DNA of 64,000 nt from Sphingomonas sp. IC081 (lineage in GTDB: Bacteria; Pseudomonadota; Alphaproteobacteria; Sphingomonadales; Sphingomonadaceae), in assembly GCF_006874585.1 (NCBI RefSeq), contig NZ_CP029763.1, positions 1 to 64,000 on the forward strand. Direction: 5' to 3'. Positions 1-9,184 of this stretch are shown one piece after another. The notes beneath the pieces were generated by a model. The model was not told the DNA's origin. It saw nothing but the letters and a program-made list of their open reading frames with translations, and searched no databases. Made by a program: the position numbers and the translations under genes. The first letter of the stretch is position 1. Every line of letters starts with the position of its first letter.

Positions 1-154
1 ATAGCGACAGGTACGGTCTCTCGCAGTGCAGCGTGACAGCGGCGATAGCCGCCGACAAAACGGTCGTTCCGCCACCAAAAACCGAGATTTGTTAGCTGCC
101 TTTGTTTCATGCGCGAATGCCGGCTTCCGAAAACGTCGAGAAGCCGGTGAGGGA

Positions 155-490
155 TCAAATTTCGGTCCGTTCGGACAGCGTGAGAGGATCATCGACATCT
201 ACGCCGAGGTATCTGATTGTATTCTCGATGTTGGTATGGCTGAGCAGGATTTGTACGGCGCGGAGATAGCCTGTGGCTTTGTAAATCAGCGAAGGCTTCG
301 TTCTTCGCATCGAGTGCGTGCCACATTCCCGACTGTCGAGACCAATCGTTAACACCCATTTGTCGACGAGACGTGCATATTGCCTTGCGCTCGAGTGACC
401 GAGACAATCGATCCTGCTTGGGAATACAAAATCACGGGTCGTTCCGCTACGCCGCTCAAGCCATGCGTTTAGGCTCTTGCGTGCCTTTCC
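155..490 (-). pseudogene. Tyrosine recombinase (phage-type integrase) C-terminal remnant
   Basis: Reading the minus strand from about 490 to 155 gives an open stretch of about 110 codons that resembles the C-terminal half of a tyrosine site-specific recombinase. Visible family pieces are FPSRIDCLGH, ARQYARLVDKW, GTHSMRRTK (the conserved H-x-x-R region) and AVQILLSHT...TIRYLGVDV, the end of the catalytic domain. A stop codon lies just upstream in the same frame, and no N-terminal SAM-like domain or start is present, so the gene is truncated. The first conserved Arg should be in the missing part. The family match is by eye. Such remnants often mark old integration points of genomic islands, but no attachment site could be identified here. 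Confidence 0.75.
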
Positions 491-572
491 CGAGTTTCAT
501 GCACTGTTCTCGGCTGTGCAGACGGAACCTAGCAGGTGAGAGCGTGGCGGTCACTTGCAATCCCGTGCGCGG

Positions 573-1253
573 TCATCGCAGGAGCTCATCCGGAAGGTCA
601 GCAAAAAGCGCGGCGGTGCGACGGACATGCGCTCGCATTCGCTGTTCGGCGGCCTCACCGTCACCTTTCAGAATGGTGTTGAGGATGCCGATGTGATCTT
701 CGCGCGAGTGGCGCCATATGGTCGGCGACATTAGCCTGAAGAATATCGAGCTCAGCTCGGGAAGCTGCATTTGTACCAGTACGCGCTCGATGACGGGGCT
801 TTCCGCCGCGTCGACGACAAGTTGGTGCAGATGCTCGTTTGCCTCCATCAGGATAAGGCCGCTGTCGTCGACATTCCGCAGCGATTCCTCGTCAAGCGCG
901 CGCTCTATTGATTCGAGGTGAGGCGAGGTGGCCGCACGCAGCGCCGCGCGGCGCGCCGCAAGACCTTCCAGAAGTTCGCGAACTTCGAAAACCTCGACCA
1001 TCATCGCCTTCGAGGCTCGCGCCACGACAGCACCTTTGTTGCGCTCGATCGCAACCAGACCTTCAGCGGCCAGCAAGCGCAGCGCTTCGCGTACAGGCCC
1101 TCGGCCAAGGCCCGTGAGGCTGCTGAGCTCGCTTTCCACAAGGCGCTGGCCGGGCGCGAATCGTGCTTCGAGAATCGCACCGCGGATGAAAGCTGCAGCC
1201 CGGTGTGCCGGCGATTCTTCCTTGTCGAGCGAAGTCATGGTCGTTGAAATCAT
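573..1253 (-). CDS. carR: GntR-family (FadR/FCD subgroup) transcriptional regulator, candidate CarR
   Basis: A 226-residue regulator. Residues ~12-75 form a GntR winged helix-turn-helix (GQRLVESELSSLTGLGRGPV, then REALRLLAAEGLV), and residues ~85-215 look like an FCD ligand-binding domain with the usual EVREL...LE start and the His-containing ANEHLHQLV helix. It is transcribed divergently from carAa, with a 102-bp space holding inverted repeats that could be its operator. GntR genes at this place are known in sphingomonad car clusters, where the protein controls the operon. The start is the upstream ATG, preceded by AGGAG 12 bases away; a second ATG five codons in is possible. The family is certain. 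The name carR and a role as a car repressor answering to a pathway intermediate are inference from position. Confidence 0.85.
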   Translation of the reverse strand: MISTTMTSLDKEESPAHRAAAFIRGAILEARFAPGQRLVESELSSLTGLGRGPVREALRLLAAEGLVAIERNKGAVVARASKAMMVEVFEVRELLEGLAARRAALRAATSPHLESIERALDEESLRNVDDSGLILMEANEHLHQLVVDAAESPVIERVLVQMQLPELSSIFFRLMSPTIWRHSREDHIGILNTILKGDGEAAEQRMRAHVRRTAALFADLPDELLR

Positions 1254-1288
1254 GCGCCAATTTTCTCCTAGCCACCCACAAATAAAAG

Positions 1289-1331
1289 TGGGTTGACGAT
1301 TGTTTTGAAGATTGTTAGCAATCTCGTCAAC
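1289..1331. promoter_or_regulatory. Divergent control region between gntR and carAa with inverted repeats
   Basis: The short intergenic space holds a 14-base palindrome, GATTGTTAGCAATC (1310-1323), nested inside a wider inverted repeat, TTGACGA (1293-1299) with TCGTCAA (1324-1330). TTGACG at 1293 could also be a -35 box for carAa. Symmetric sites of this size are what FadR-type GntR dimers bind, so this is the natural operator candidate. Seen: the repeats. Inferred: their use. Confidence 0.5.
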
Positions 1332-1355
1332 AATAACGTTGGGATTTTATAGGAC

Positions 1356-2492
1356 GTGGCTAACCAACCATCAATCGCCGAGCGCAGAACCAAGGTTTGG
1401 GAGCCTTATATCCGTGCGAAACTCGGGTTCCGAAACCATTGGTATCCCGTTCGCCTCGCGAGCGAAATCGCCGAAGGTACTCCCGTTCCCGTCAAGCTCC
1501 TGGGAGAGAAGATTCTGCTCAATCGCGTGGGCGGCAAGGTCTATGCGATCCAGGACAGGTGCCTGCATCGCGGTGTAACGCTTTCCGACCGGGTCGAGTG
1601 CTATTCCAAGAACACCATATCCTGCTGGTATCACGGCTGGACATATCGCTGGGACGATGGCCGCCTCGTCGATATCCTCACAAACCCCGGCAGTGTGCAG
1701 ATCGGCCGGCGCGCTTTGAAGACGTTCCCGGTTGAAGAGGCCAAAGGTCTTATCTTCGTTTACGTAGGCGACGGCGAACCAACGCCGCTTATCGAAGATG
1801 TGCCGCCCGGCTTCCTTGATGAAAACCGCGCCATTCACGGCCAACATCGGCTCGTGGCCTCGAACTGGCGCTTGGGTGCGGAAAACGGCTTTGATGCGGG
1901 GCACGTCTTCATTCACAAGAATTCGATCCTGGTGAAGGGCAACGATATCATTCTGCCGCTTGGCTTTGCGCCTGGCGATCCCGACCAGCTTACGCGTTCC
2001 GAGGTTGCTGCGGGCAAGCCCAAAGGTGTTTACGATCTGCTTGGCGAGCATTCGGTGCCGGTTTTCGAAGGCATGATCGAAGGCAAACCTGCAATCCATG
2101 GCAACATTGGCAGCAAGCGCGTCGCCATCAGCATATCGATCTGGCTGCCGGGCGTACTCAAGGTCGAACCGTGGCCGGATCCCGAGCTCACGCAGTTCGA
2201 ATGGTACGTGCCGGTCGATGAGACCAGCCACCTCTACTTCCAGACGCTGGGCAAAGTCGTGACGTCAAAGGAAGCGGCAGACTCCTTCGAGCGAGAATTC
2301 CACGAAAAATGGGTAGGCCTCGCGCTTAACGGCTTCAATGATGACGACATCATGGCACGTGAATCGATGGAGCCGTTCTACGCTGATGATCGCGGTTGGT
2401 CCGAAGAAATCCTGTTCGAGCCGGACCGCGCAATCATCGAGTGGCGGGGGCTTGCCAGTCAGCACAATCGCGGCATTCAGGAAGCACGTTGA
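1356..2492 (+). CDS. carAa: Carbazole 1,9a-dioxygenase-type terminal oxygenase (angular dioxygenase alpha subunit)
   Basis: A 378-residue homotrimer-type Rieske oxygenase. The Rieske ligands are C69, H71, C90 and H93, and the mononuclear iron ligands are H183, H187 and an Asp near 330; the first six match the numbering I recall for the Janthinobacterium J3 enzyme. GFRNHWYPV near the N-terminus and WLPGVLKV near 265-270 are also typical. The family adds O2 at the angular 9a and 1 carbons of carbazole, and often of dibenzofuran or dibenzo-p-dioxin, giving a ring-opened 2'-aminobiphenyl-2,3-diol. The start is GTG at 1356: it gives the family's N-terminus, although AGGA lies unusually close. It is the first gene of an operon and its stop overlaps the carBa start (TGATG). 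Actual substrate range is not shown by sequence alone. Confidence 0.93.
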   Translation: MANQPSIAERRTKVWEPYIRAKLGFRNHWYPVRLASEIAEGTPVPVKLLGEKILLNRVGGKVYAIQDRCLHRGVTLSDRVECYSKNTISCWYHGWTYRWDDGRLVDILTNPGSVQIGRRALKTFPVEEAKGLIFVYVGDGEPTPLIEDVPPGFLDENRAIHGQHRLVASNWRLGAENGFDAGHVFIHKNSILVKGNDIILPLGFAPGDPDQLTRSEVAAGKPKGVYDLLGEHSVPVFEGMIEGKPAIHGNIGSKRVAISISIWLPGVLKVEPWPDPELTQFEWYVPVDETSHLYFQTLGKVVTSKEAADSFEREFHEKWVGLALNGFNDDDIMARESMEPFYADDRGWSEEILFEPDRAIIEWRGLASQHNRGIQEAR

Positions 2493-2773
2493 TGGGCACG
2501 ACCGCCTCCTATCCAGTAAACCGGCTGATGCAGGAGCTCTTTACAAACCCCGGCAATGTCGAATTGTTCAGGGCGGACAGAGAGGCGCTATACGAGCGCT
2601 ATGGTCTTTCGAGCGCACAACGCGCAGCGCTTGACGAGGGCGGATTTGGCGCTCTCACCGCAGTCGGTCTTCATCCGGTTTTGCAGATGCATCATTTCAT
2701 GCTGACAAATCCGATGGCGCCAGACTTCGTCAGCGTTAAGGCGTACCGGAAAATGGTCGATCGCAATGGCTGA
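2492..2773 (+). CDS. carBa: Small subunit of class III extradiol dioxygenase (2'-aminobiphenyl-2,3-diol 1,2-dioxygenase), CarBa
   Basis: A 93-residue LigA-type helical protein (VNRLMQELFTNPGNVELFR, LSSAQRAALDEG, GVHP-like GLHPVLQMHHF). In this family the small subunit caps the active site of the catalytic LigB-type partner and both are needed for meta-cleavage. The ATG at 2492 overlaps the carAa stop, and the gene's own stop lies 6 bases inside carBb (ATGGCTGA), so the three products are probably translationally coupled. An in-frame start at 2396 would only add residues encoded inside carAa and was not used. Function follows from the fold and from gene order carAa-Ba-Bb. Confidence 0.88.
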   Translation: MGTTASYPVNRLMQELFTNPGNVELFRADREALYERYGLSSAQRAALDEGGFGALTAVGLHPVLQMHHFMLTNPMAPDFVSVKAYRKMVDRNG

Positions 2774-3569
2774 AATCGTTGGAGTATTCGCCACCTCGCA
2801 TGTTCTATTCGGTTCGCCCGATGGAGATGCCCAGGCGCTTCGTGTCGTCGAGGGCATGAACGAGATCGGCAGGCGTGTTCGCCTCTTGCGGCCAGACCTG
2901 CTGATCGTCATCGGCTCGGACCATCTTTTCAACATCACGACGCGTCTTCAGCCGCCCTTCACGGTTGGTGTTTCGGATACGTTCACTCCGCTGGGCGATA
3001 TGGACATTGAGCAGCGGCCTTTTGCCGGAAACCGGGCCTTCGCGGAATCGCTGTGCGCGCGAGCGGCCGATCGCTTCGACCTCGCGCAGGGCGAAGAGCT
3101 TCGCCCGGATCATGGCGTGATGGTGCCGTTAATGTTCATCGACCCCGATGGCAGGATTCCGGTCGTCCCAATCTACGTCAACGCCAACATGACGCCGCCG
3201 CCGACTGCAGCGCGCGCGGCACAGCTTGGTGATATCGTCGCCGAAGCAGTCGGGCTCGACCTGCCTTCGCATCTGCGCGTTGTCGTGGTTGCAACAGGCG
3301 GTCTCAGCCATTGGATCAACATCCCGGGACATGGTGAAGTCAACGCGGAGTTCGACCGCCGCGTTATCGCCGCGTTCCAATCGGGCGATATGCGCTGGCT
3401 CAGGGCTATCGATACTGAAACGTTGCTCAAAAACGCGGGTAACGGCGGTCTGGAAATCGTCAACTGGGTGATGGCAGCGGCCACCTTGCCGGGCCGGAGG
3501 GCTGAGAAAATCTATTACGAACCGATGCCTCAATGGATGACGGGGATGGGCGGAATAGCAATCGTTTAG
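2766..3569 (+). CDS. carBb: Catalytic subunit of 2'-aminobiphenyl-2,3-diol 1,2-dioxygenase (class III extradiol), CarBb
   Basis: A 267-residue LigB-superfamily enzyme. Expected iron ligands H12 (FATSHV), H53 (GSDHLFN) and a Glu near 195 (NAEFD) are present, as are the likely catalytic His at ~116 (DHGVMVPL) and H182 (GLSHW). It should open the hydroxylated ring of 2'-aminobiphenyl-2,3-diol between C1 and C2, making 2-hydroxy-6-oxo-6-(2'-aminophenyl)hexa-2,4-dienoate. It starts inside the end of carBa and is followed by carC after 42 bases. Length and motifs look intact. Confidence 0.92.
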   Translation: MAEIVGVFATSHVLFGSPDGDAQALRVVEGMNEIGRRVRLLRPDLLIVIGSDHLFNITTRLQPPFTVGVSDTFTPLGDMDIEQRPFAGNRAFAESLCARAADRFDLAQGEELRPDHGVMVPLMFIDPDGRIPVVPIYVNANMTPPPTAARAAQLGDIVAEAVGLDLPSHLRVVVVATGGLSHWINIPGHGEVNAEFDRRVIAAFQSGDMRWLRAIDTETLLKNAGNGGLEIVNWVMAAATLPGRRAEKIYYEPMPQWMTGMGGIAIV

Positions 3570-3611
3570 GCGTTTGGCGGCGGGTTCGCGCGCCTCAAGG
3601 GAGACAAGAAC

Positions 3612-4436
3612 ATGGTTTTGGCTGCAACAGCCGGACGGTCGGTGACCGTTCGCGGCATGGAGACGTATTACCACGAGCAAGGCAGCGGCGATGTCGTGGT
3701 GCTGGTTCATGGCGGCGGCGCTGGTGCCGACAGTATGGGCAACTGGCGCGGCGTTATGCCGGTCCTGGCGGATCGCTATCGCGTGATTGCGGTCGACATG
3801 CTTGGATTTGGACGCACTGCGAAACCCGCCGATCCATTCGTTTTTTCACAAGCGGCGCGAACCGATCACCTTGCAGGCTTTCTCGATGCGCTCGGGCTTT
3901 CAAATGTCGCGCTTGTCGGCAATTCGATGGGTGGCGCATCGGCGCTCGGCGTCGCGGTCGAACGGCCGGGACTCGTTCGCAAACTCGTCCTGATGGGCAG
4001 CGCCGGTCTGGTGTCGAAAATCGATCCTGCGCTCGAACCCGTGCTTGGATATGATTTCACGCGCGAAGGCATGATCCGTCTCGTCCGTGCACTAACGACC
4101 GACAATTTCCAGATCGACGATGCGATGATCGACTACAGGTATGCACTGTCGGTAGATCCGGAAACGCGCCGCGCTTACAGCGCCACGATGCAGTGGATCC
4201 GCGACCAGGGCGGCCTCTACTACGAAGACGATTATATCCGGCGCATCACCGCGCCGACTCTCATCGTAAACGGCAAGCTCGACAAGGTTGTTCCGCTCGC
4301 CAACGCATACAAGTTCCTTGAGCTAATTGGTCCGAGCTGGGGCTACATCATGCCCGACTGCGGGCACTGGGCGATGATCGAACATCCGGTCGATTTCGCG
4401 CGCACGACGGCCGCATTCATCGAGGCTGCGCAGTGA
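3612..4436 (+). CDS. carC: Meta-cleavage product hydrolase CarC
   Basis: A 274-residue alpha/beta hydrolase of the C-C bond hydrolase group. The nucleophile is S105 in GNSMGG; the oxyanion loop HGGGAGADS lies near 33-41; the acid is in NGKLDKVVP and the catalytic His in DCGHWAMIEHP. The family splits the ring-opened product into an aromatic acid, here anthranilate for carbazole, and 2-hydroxypenta-2,4-dienoate. The start is ATG 3612 behind AGGGAGAC. Both predicted products have their own downstream genes in this window (and genes; xylJ-K-Q), which supports the assignment. Confidence 0.9.
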   Translation: MVLAATAGRSVTVRGMETYYHEQGSGDVVVLVHGGGAGADSMGNWRGVMPVLADRYRVIAVDMLGFGRTAKPADPFVFSQAARTDHLAGFLDALGLSNVALVGNSMGGASALGVAVERPGLVRKLVLMGSAGLVSKIDPALEPVLGYDFTREGMIRLVRALTTDNFQIDDAMIDYRYALSVDPETRRAYSATMQWIRDQGGLYYEDDYIRRITAPTLIVNGKLDKVVPLANAYKFLELIGPSWGYIMPDCGHWAMIEHPVDFARTTAAFIEAAQ

Positions 4437-4476
4437 TTGGCGGAAACGTCGGCGTTCCGGCGAAGGAGGTGACGCA

Positions 4477-4806
4477 ATGACCGCAAAGGTCCGCGTGATC
4501 TTCCGCGCAGCCGGCGGCTTCGAGCATCTGGTCGAAACCGAAGCGGGAGTATCGCTCATGGAAGCGGCCGTTCTGAACGGCGTGGACGGTATCGAAGCCG
4601 TTTGCGGGGGCGCCTGTGCCTGCGCCACGTGCCACGTTTACGTTGGCCCCGAGTGGCTAGATGCGCTGAAACCGCCGAGTGAGACCGAAGACGAAATGCT
4701 CGATTGCGTAGCGGAACGTGCGCCGCATTCGCGGCTGTCCTGCCAGATCCGCCTTACCGACCTGCTCGACGGCCTGACCCTGGAACTGCCGAAGGCACAG
4801 TCATGA
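4477..4806 (+). CDS. carAc: [2Fe-2S] ferredoxin of adrenodoxin/putidaredoxin type, CarAc
   Basis: A 109-residue ferredoxin with the Cys pattern C43-x5-C49-x2-C52 and C89. It should carry electrons from a flavin reductase to the CarAa oxygenase. Sphingomonad car operons use this plant/putidaredoxin-like type, whereas pseudomonad ones use a Rieske ferredoxin, so the type points to the KA1/CB3 lineage. A strong GAAGGAGGTGA sits before the ATG. No reductase gene lies in the operon; the FAD reductase at 47.9-49.1 kb is the nearest unassigned candidate. Confidence 0.88.
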   Translation: MTAKVRVIFRAAGGFEHLVETEAGVSLMEAAVLNGVDGIEAVCGGACACATCHVYVGPEWLDALKPPSETEDEMLDCVAERAPHSRLSCQIRLTDLLDGLTLELPKAQS

Positions 4807-4847
4807 AACACAAGAAGAACACCAAAATTGTCGAGGGGAGAGAGATC

Positions 4848-7163
4848 ATGTGCAAGCTTCTTATGGGCTCCGCGCTTGCGGTATTGGCCAGCGCATCGGC
4901 TCCAGCGTTCGCGCAGCAAACGGACGGTGTTGAAGTCGATGCGTCCGAGCTGGAGATTATCACCGTTACGGCGCGGCGCGTCAGCGAAAATCTTCAGGAT
5001 TCGCCCGTCGCCATCTCAGCGTTTGGCGAGAACGCCATTCGCGAGCGCGCGATCAACAATGTGTCGGACATCGGCAAGTTCACGCCGAGCCTCAGCTTCG
5101 ATTCCGCAGCGGCAGCTTCGGGATCGAGCAACTCGGTCACTGTGTTTCTGCGCGGTATCGGGCAGACCGACTTCAATATGACGGTAGATCCTGGTGTCGG
5201 CATCTACCTCGATGGCGTCTACATCAGCCGCTCGGTTGGCGCGCTGCTCGAGACGCGCGACGTCGAGAGCATTCAGGTGTTGCGCGGTCCGCAGGGCACA
5301 CTGTTTGGCAAGAACACCATTGGCGGCGCTGTTATCGTCACGTCACGGCGCCCGGACGAACAGCTTGGCGGTAACATTGAGGCCACGACCGGCTCGTACA
5401 ACCGGATTGACGTCGGCGCACGGATCAACGTGCCGGTATCCGAAGATTTCCGTTTCTACGTCAGCGGCCTTGCGCTGACGCGCGACGGTTATGTCGAGCG
5501 ACTTGTCGATGGACAGAAGAAGGGCAACCAGAACAGCTACTCAGGCCGTTTCGTCGCCGAGTGGGATGCAACGCCCGATTTCAACCTTCTCTTGTCCGCC
5601 GATTATACGCGTACGCGTGAGCGCGCTGTTGCAACAACGCTTCTCGATGTCAATGAGAACGCCATTTTCCCTCTGTTTCACAACGTTTTCCTGAATGCGC
5701 CGGGCTGTCTGCCGCCATCACCAACCTCCAATCCTAGCTGCTACAACGCGCAGTGGCTTACTGGCGACAAGGATAAAACCAACGAAAGCGGCCCAAACCG
5801 TTCGGTGTCGGACGTGTGGGGCGTATCGCTGAATGCTTCGTGGGATGCGGGACCGGTGACCATCAAGTCGATCACCGCCTACCGTGAGCTCGATAGTGCG
5901 TTTGCGGTCGATATCGACCAGTCGCCGCTTGCCATACAGCGGACCGAAAACGACTACACGCAAAATCAGTTTAGCCAAGAATTCCAGCTTCAGGGCGACG
6001 GGTTCGGCGAAAAACTGAACTATACGCTTGGCCTATATTACCACCACGAAGGCGGCACCGATATCAACTCGCTGTTCACTGCGCCGACCGATTTCCGGAG
6101 CGGCGGTAGCGTCAAGAACGACAGTTATGCGGCCTTTGCTCAGTTCATCTTTCATGCGACTGACAATCTCAATCTGACGCTTGGCGGCCGCTATACAAGT
6201 GAGGACAAGCGGTTTTCGCCCGACCAAGAGGTGCTGCGCGTACATCCGGCTGCGCAGGCGCCGCTGCCACCGGGCTTCCCGACGCCGTTCTTCCTGACGA
6301 ACCCGGTGACCAGCATGGCCGCCGGTTCACCACAGCCGCTGCGGGTGGGGGATATCGTCATGCCTGCAGTGCAGCGTACGACGTCGGCGAACGAGTTCAC
6401 GCCGTCAGTGACGCTCGACTACAAGTTTACGCCCGACATGCTTGGGTATTTCACCTTCTCGCGTGGCTTCAAAAGCGGCGGCTTTACGCAGCGCGTGTTC
6501 CCGCCCGAGCCGGAAGCACCTGCGTTCGAGCCAGAATTTGCGCGTGTGCTCGAAATCGGCGTGAAGGTTGAGCTGTTCAACCGCCACCTGCGGTTGAACA
6601 GCGCCCTATTCGACACGAAGTACAGCGACCTGCAGATCATTGTGAATGACGGGTTTGCACCGAAGGTGCGCAACGCCGGAAAAGCGCGAATCCGTGGCTT
6701 TGAATCGGAAGCCCAACTGGTTGTGACGGACGCTTTCCGGCTGACCGGAGCGGTCAGTTATCTTGACGCCGAGTACCGCGAAGTGGATGCCCGCGCGGCG
6801 CCGGTGACGGTGGACAGTGCGCTGGCCAATACGCCAAAATGGACAGCAAATGCTGGGATTACAGTTGAGCCTTACGATGGTGAGGCAGGGCGCGTGGTGC
6901 TGCAGGGCGACTGGTCGTATCGAAGTGCGACGTACAAGGACGCGATCAACACACCTTCGCTGAAACAGGACGGCTACAGCGTCTTCAACATGTCGGCGAC
7001 GTTCGATGCTGCCCAAGGCTGGTCGGTGACGGGTGGAATCACCAACCTGACCGACAAGCGCTACATTATCTCGGGATACTCGGACCTCAATTTCATCGGA
7101 TCGACGTATGGGGTCTATTCGCGGCCGCGCGAATGGTACTTGAAGCTTGGGTATTCGTTCTAG
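4848..7163 (+). CDS. TonB-dependent outer-membrane receptor linked to the car operon
   Basis: A 771-residue TonB-dependent receptor. It has a signal peptide (KLLMGSALAVLASASAPAFA), a TonB-box-like EIITVTA, a plug domain (~45-160; VFLRGIGQTDF, GPQGTLFGKNTIGGAV) and a long beta-barrel that ends in an aromatic residue (GYSF). The start chosen is ATG 4848, behind GAGGGGAGAGA; an in-frame ATG at 4803 would add a charged leader before the signal peptide. It lies 41 bases after carAc on the same strand and probably belongs to the operon. Sphingomonads commonly pair such receptors with aromatic oxygenases. Uptake of carbazole or a related compound is an inference; the ligand is not visible. Confidence 0.88.
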   Translation: MCKLLMGSALAVLASASAPAFAQQTDGVEVDASELEIITVTARRVSENLQDSPVAISAFGENAIRERAINNVSDIGKFTPSLSFDSAAAASGSSNSVTVFLRGIGQTDFNMTVDPGVGIYLDGVYISRSVGALLETRDVESIQVLRGPQGTLFGKNTIGGAVIVTSRRPDEQLGGNIEATTGSYNRIDVGARINVPVSEDFRFYVSGLALTRDGYVERLVDGQKKGNQNSYSGRFVAEWDATPDFNLLLSADYTRTRERAVATTLLDVNENAIFPLFHNVFLNAPGCLPPSPTSNPSCYNAQWLTGDKDKTNESGPNRSVSDVWGVSLNASWDAGPVTIKSITAYRELDSAFAVDIDQSPLAIQRTENDYTQNQFSQEFQLQGDGFGEKLNYTLGLYYHHEGGTDINSLFTAPTDFRSGGSVKNDSYAAFAQFIFHATDNLNLTLGGRYTSEDKRFSPDQEVLRVHPAAQAPLPPGFPTPFFLTNPVTSMAAGSPQPLRVGDIVMPAVQRTTSANEFTPSVTLDYKFTPDMLGYFTFSRGFKSGGFTQRVFPPEPEAPAFEPEFARVLEIGVKVELFNRHLRLNSALFDTKYSDLQIIVNDGFAPKVRNAGKARIRGFESEAQLVVTDAFRLTGAVSYLDAEYREVDARAAPVTVDSALANTPKWTANAGITVEPYDGEAGRVVLQGDWSYRSATYKDAINTPSLKQDGYSVFNMSATFDAAQGWSVTGGITNLTDKRYIISGYSDLNFIGSTYGVYSRPREWYLKLGYSF

Positions 7164-7527
7164 GGCTTCAGGTGATCGGACGGTGACACCGAGAGCAAGC
7201 CGGCAACGCCGTGCCGCTCACCGCGATCTTCTGGCTCCTATGCTCGCTGGTCATGCTCGCCGCCGCCTTCCGCCCCAAGCCGCGACCGAAGCATTTGCTT
7301 CTAAGGCTTTTGGTCGTCAGCCTGGTGACCTGCCCGATAGACTTCCACTCGGTACATCGCGGAGGTGCGGCTTCCTGATCACTGCCGGCTCTTTAGCTTC
7401 GATAACCGATGCCTGGCGGCGCCATCCGCCGCCAAACCGGACGTTCACAGCCTGAATTGCGCCCGTCGAAACTTGCCATACATTCAGGCGCTGGTTGAGT
7501 AGCGCGAATGGCAAAAATGGGGAGATA
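7164..7527. other. Intergenic stretch with one doubtful 55-codon reading frame
   Basis: Between the receptor and the IS1182-type element no standard gene is seen. A GTG-started frame at 7211-7378 encodes a 55-residue peptide with two hydrophobic runs (LTAIFWLLCSLVMLAAAF and LLLRLLVVSLVT). It could be the end of a broken membrane protein, but no homology can be claimed and no convincing ribosome binding site precedes it. Confidence 0.3.
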
Positions 7528-9045
7528 CCGTTGAAAAAGTCGCCTTCTCGGCGAAGCGGAGGGTACGGATCGAAACGGCTGAGCAGAGTCGCCTGACCTC
7601 ATGTCATCGCCATCTGCCTGGCGATGCTGATCTTGGCGAGCTTGCGCAGGTTCTGGGCGGCAGCGGCGAGGTGGAACTCATCCTGGGCACCATTGGGTCC
7701 GCGTAATCGCAGCCGGTCGAGCCGCATGATGCGCTTCAGGTGGGCAAACAGCATCTCGACCTTCTTGCGCTCGCGGCGTGAGGCGATCCATTCATCTTCC
7801 TGCGACAGGGCCCGAGCGAGATCGCGAGCGCCCTCGTGGATGGAGCGGGTCACCTTGCGAGCCGGCAGGATGGGTGTGCATTGTGGCTTGAGCGCGCAGT
7901 TGCTGCAGTCCTGCTGCCGCGCTCGGTAGCGGATGAAGCCGTCCTGGTCGGCCTCCGGTCGCGGCGAGGTGAAATTGCGGTTACGCGGTCGCAGACGCTT
8001 GCCGGCCGGGCAGATATAGCTGTCATCCTTGTGATCGAAGGTGAAGTCGCTGCGCTCGAAAGCGCCATCGCTCCTGGCGGACTTGTCGAAGACGGGCACA
8101 TGCGGCTCGATGCCACGCTCGTGGACGAGCCAGGCGAGCATGCCCGCAGAGCCATAGCCGGTGTCGCCGATCAGCTTGCGGGGCCATAGACCATGGCAAT
8201 CGGCTGCCCGCTCGATCATCCGTTTGGCGGCGGTCACCTCGGCCTGGCGCACCGCCGTGCTCGCCTCGACATCAACGATCACCGCATTGTCGACGTCGAT
8301 CAGGTAGTTGGTGGCGTAGCAGAAGTCGGCGCGGTTGCCGTGCGCCTGGGTATAGCGGGCCGCAGGATCGACAGGCGAAACGCGTTTGGGATCAACCGGC
8401 GTTGCGCCGCCGAAAACGGCATCGTCGAGTACGGCGAGATACTCCTCGACGGCACGCCCTGCCCGAACAGCGCCAAGCCCCTGCGTTCCCTCGACATAGG
8501 TCTGCCGGTTGGCCTCGGCGCGGATCAGGCTGGCATCGACAGCGAAGCCGTCGCCGCCGACCAGTCCTTCCTCAATGCAGCGCCGCACGGTGGCTTCAAA
8601 CAACTGGCGGAACAGATCACTCTCACGGAAGCGCCCATGCCGGTTCTTCGAGAAGGTCGAGTGATCCGGCACGTCGCCGTCGAGACCCAGGCGGCAGAAC
8701 CAGCGGTAAGCTAGGTTGAGGTGCACCTCTTCGCACAGGCGGCGCTCCGACCTGATGCCGAAGCAGTACCCCACGATCAGCATCCGCAGCATCAGCTCAG
8801 GGTCGATCGAAGGGCGACCAATCGCGCTGTAAAAGCCGCGCAGGTGCTCGCGCATCCCCGACAGGTCCACGAACCGGTCGATTGCCCGTAGCAGATGATC
8901 TGCCGGAACGTGTCGATCCAGACTGAATTCGTAGAACAAGGCCTCCTGCGCCACTCGGCGCTCGCCCATCATCGCTTGGCGTCCTTCAGCATGCTGATGC
9001 TGAATCAGACCGTCACCCCGACTGCAAGACCGACTTTTTCAACGG
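7528..9045 (-). mobile_element. IS1182-family-like insertion sequence
   Basis: A single transposase gene is bracketed by inverted ends that share CCGTTGAAAAAGTCG (7528-7542 on the plus strand; complement at 9031-9045). The match may extend a few bases outward (GATxCCGTTG). No clear target duplication was found, so exact termini are approximate. The element lies between the TonB receptor and a truncated SEFIR gene. Confidence 0.7.
7599..8972 (-). CDS. IS1182-family transposase
   Basis: A 457-residue transposase that looks complete. It carries the IS1182 N-terminal region (FYEFSLDRHVPADHLLRAID, DPELMLRMLIVGYCFGIRSE), the VPDHSTFSKNR block, the DDE-type catalytic core (VDASLIRAEAN, GDTGYGSAGML) and a Cys-rich segment (CSNCALKPQC) before the C-terminal VEMLFAHLKRIMRLDRLRLRG block. 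It would catalyse movement of the surrounding element. There is no frameshift. Confidence 0.9.
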   Translation of the reverse strand: MMGERRVAQEALFYEFSLDRHVPADHLLRAIDRFVDLSGMREHLRGFYSAIGRPSIDPELMLRMLIVGYCFGIRSERRLCEEVHLNLAYRWFCRLGLDGDVPDHSTFSKNRHGRFRESDLFRQLFEATVRRCIEEGLVGGDGFAVDASLIRAEANRQTYVEGTQGLGAVRAGRAVEEYLAVLDDAVFGGATPVDPKRVSPVDPAARYTQAHGNRADFCYATNYLIDVDNAVIVDVEASTAVRQAEVTAAKRMIERAADCHGLWPRKLIGDTGYGSAGMLAWLVHERGIEPHVPVFDKSARSDGAFERSDFTFDHKDDSYICPAGKRLRPRNRNFTSPRPEADQDGFIRYRARQQDCSNCALKPQCTPILPARKVTRSIHEGARDLARALSQEDEWIASRRERKKVEMLFAHLKRIMRLDRLRLRGPNGAQDEFHLAAAAQNLRKLAKISIARQMAMT

Positions 9046-9184
9046 CATCGGGACAAATCTGCCGTTCATTGCAGCTCCCCTCTATGCCGGCTTCCGGTGC
9101 ATGACCTGCCACTGGTTAGCGAAGCGCCCGCGCGCGCTATGCTGATGTGTTGACCTCGCCGCCCTGATCGGGCCTGTTCGCGAG

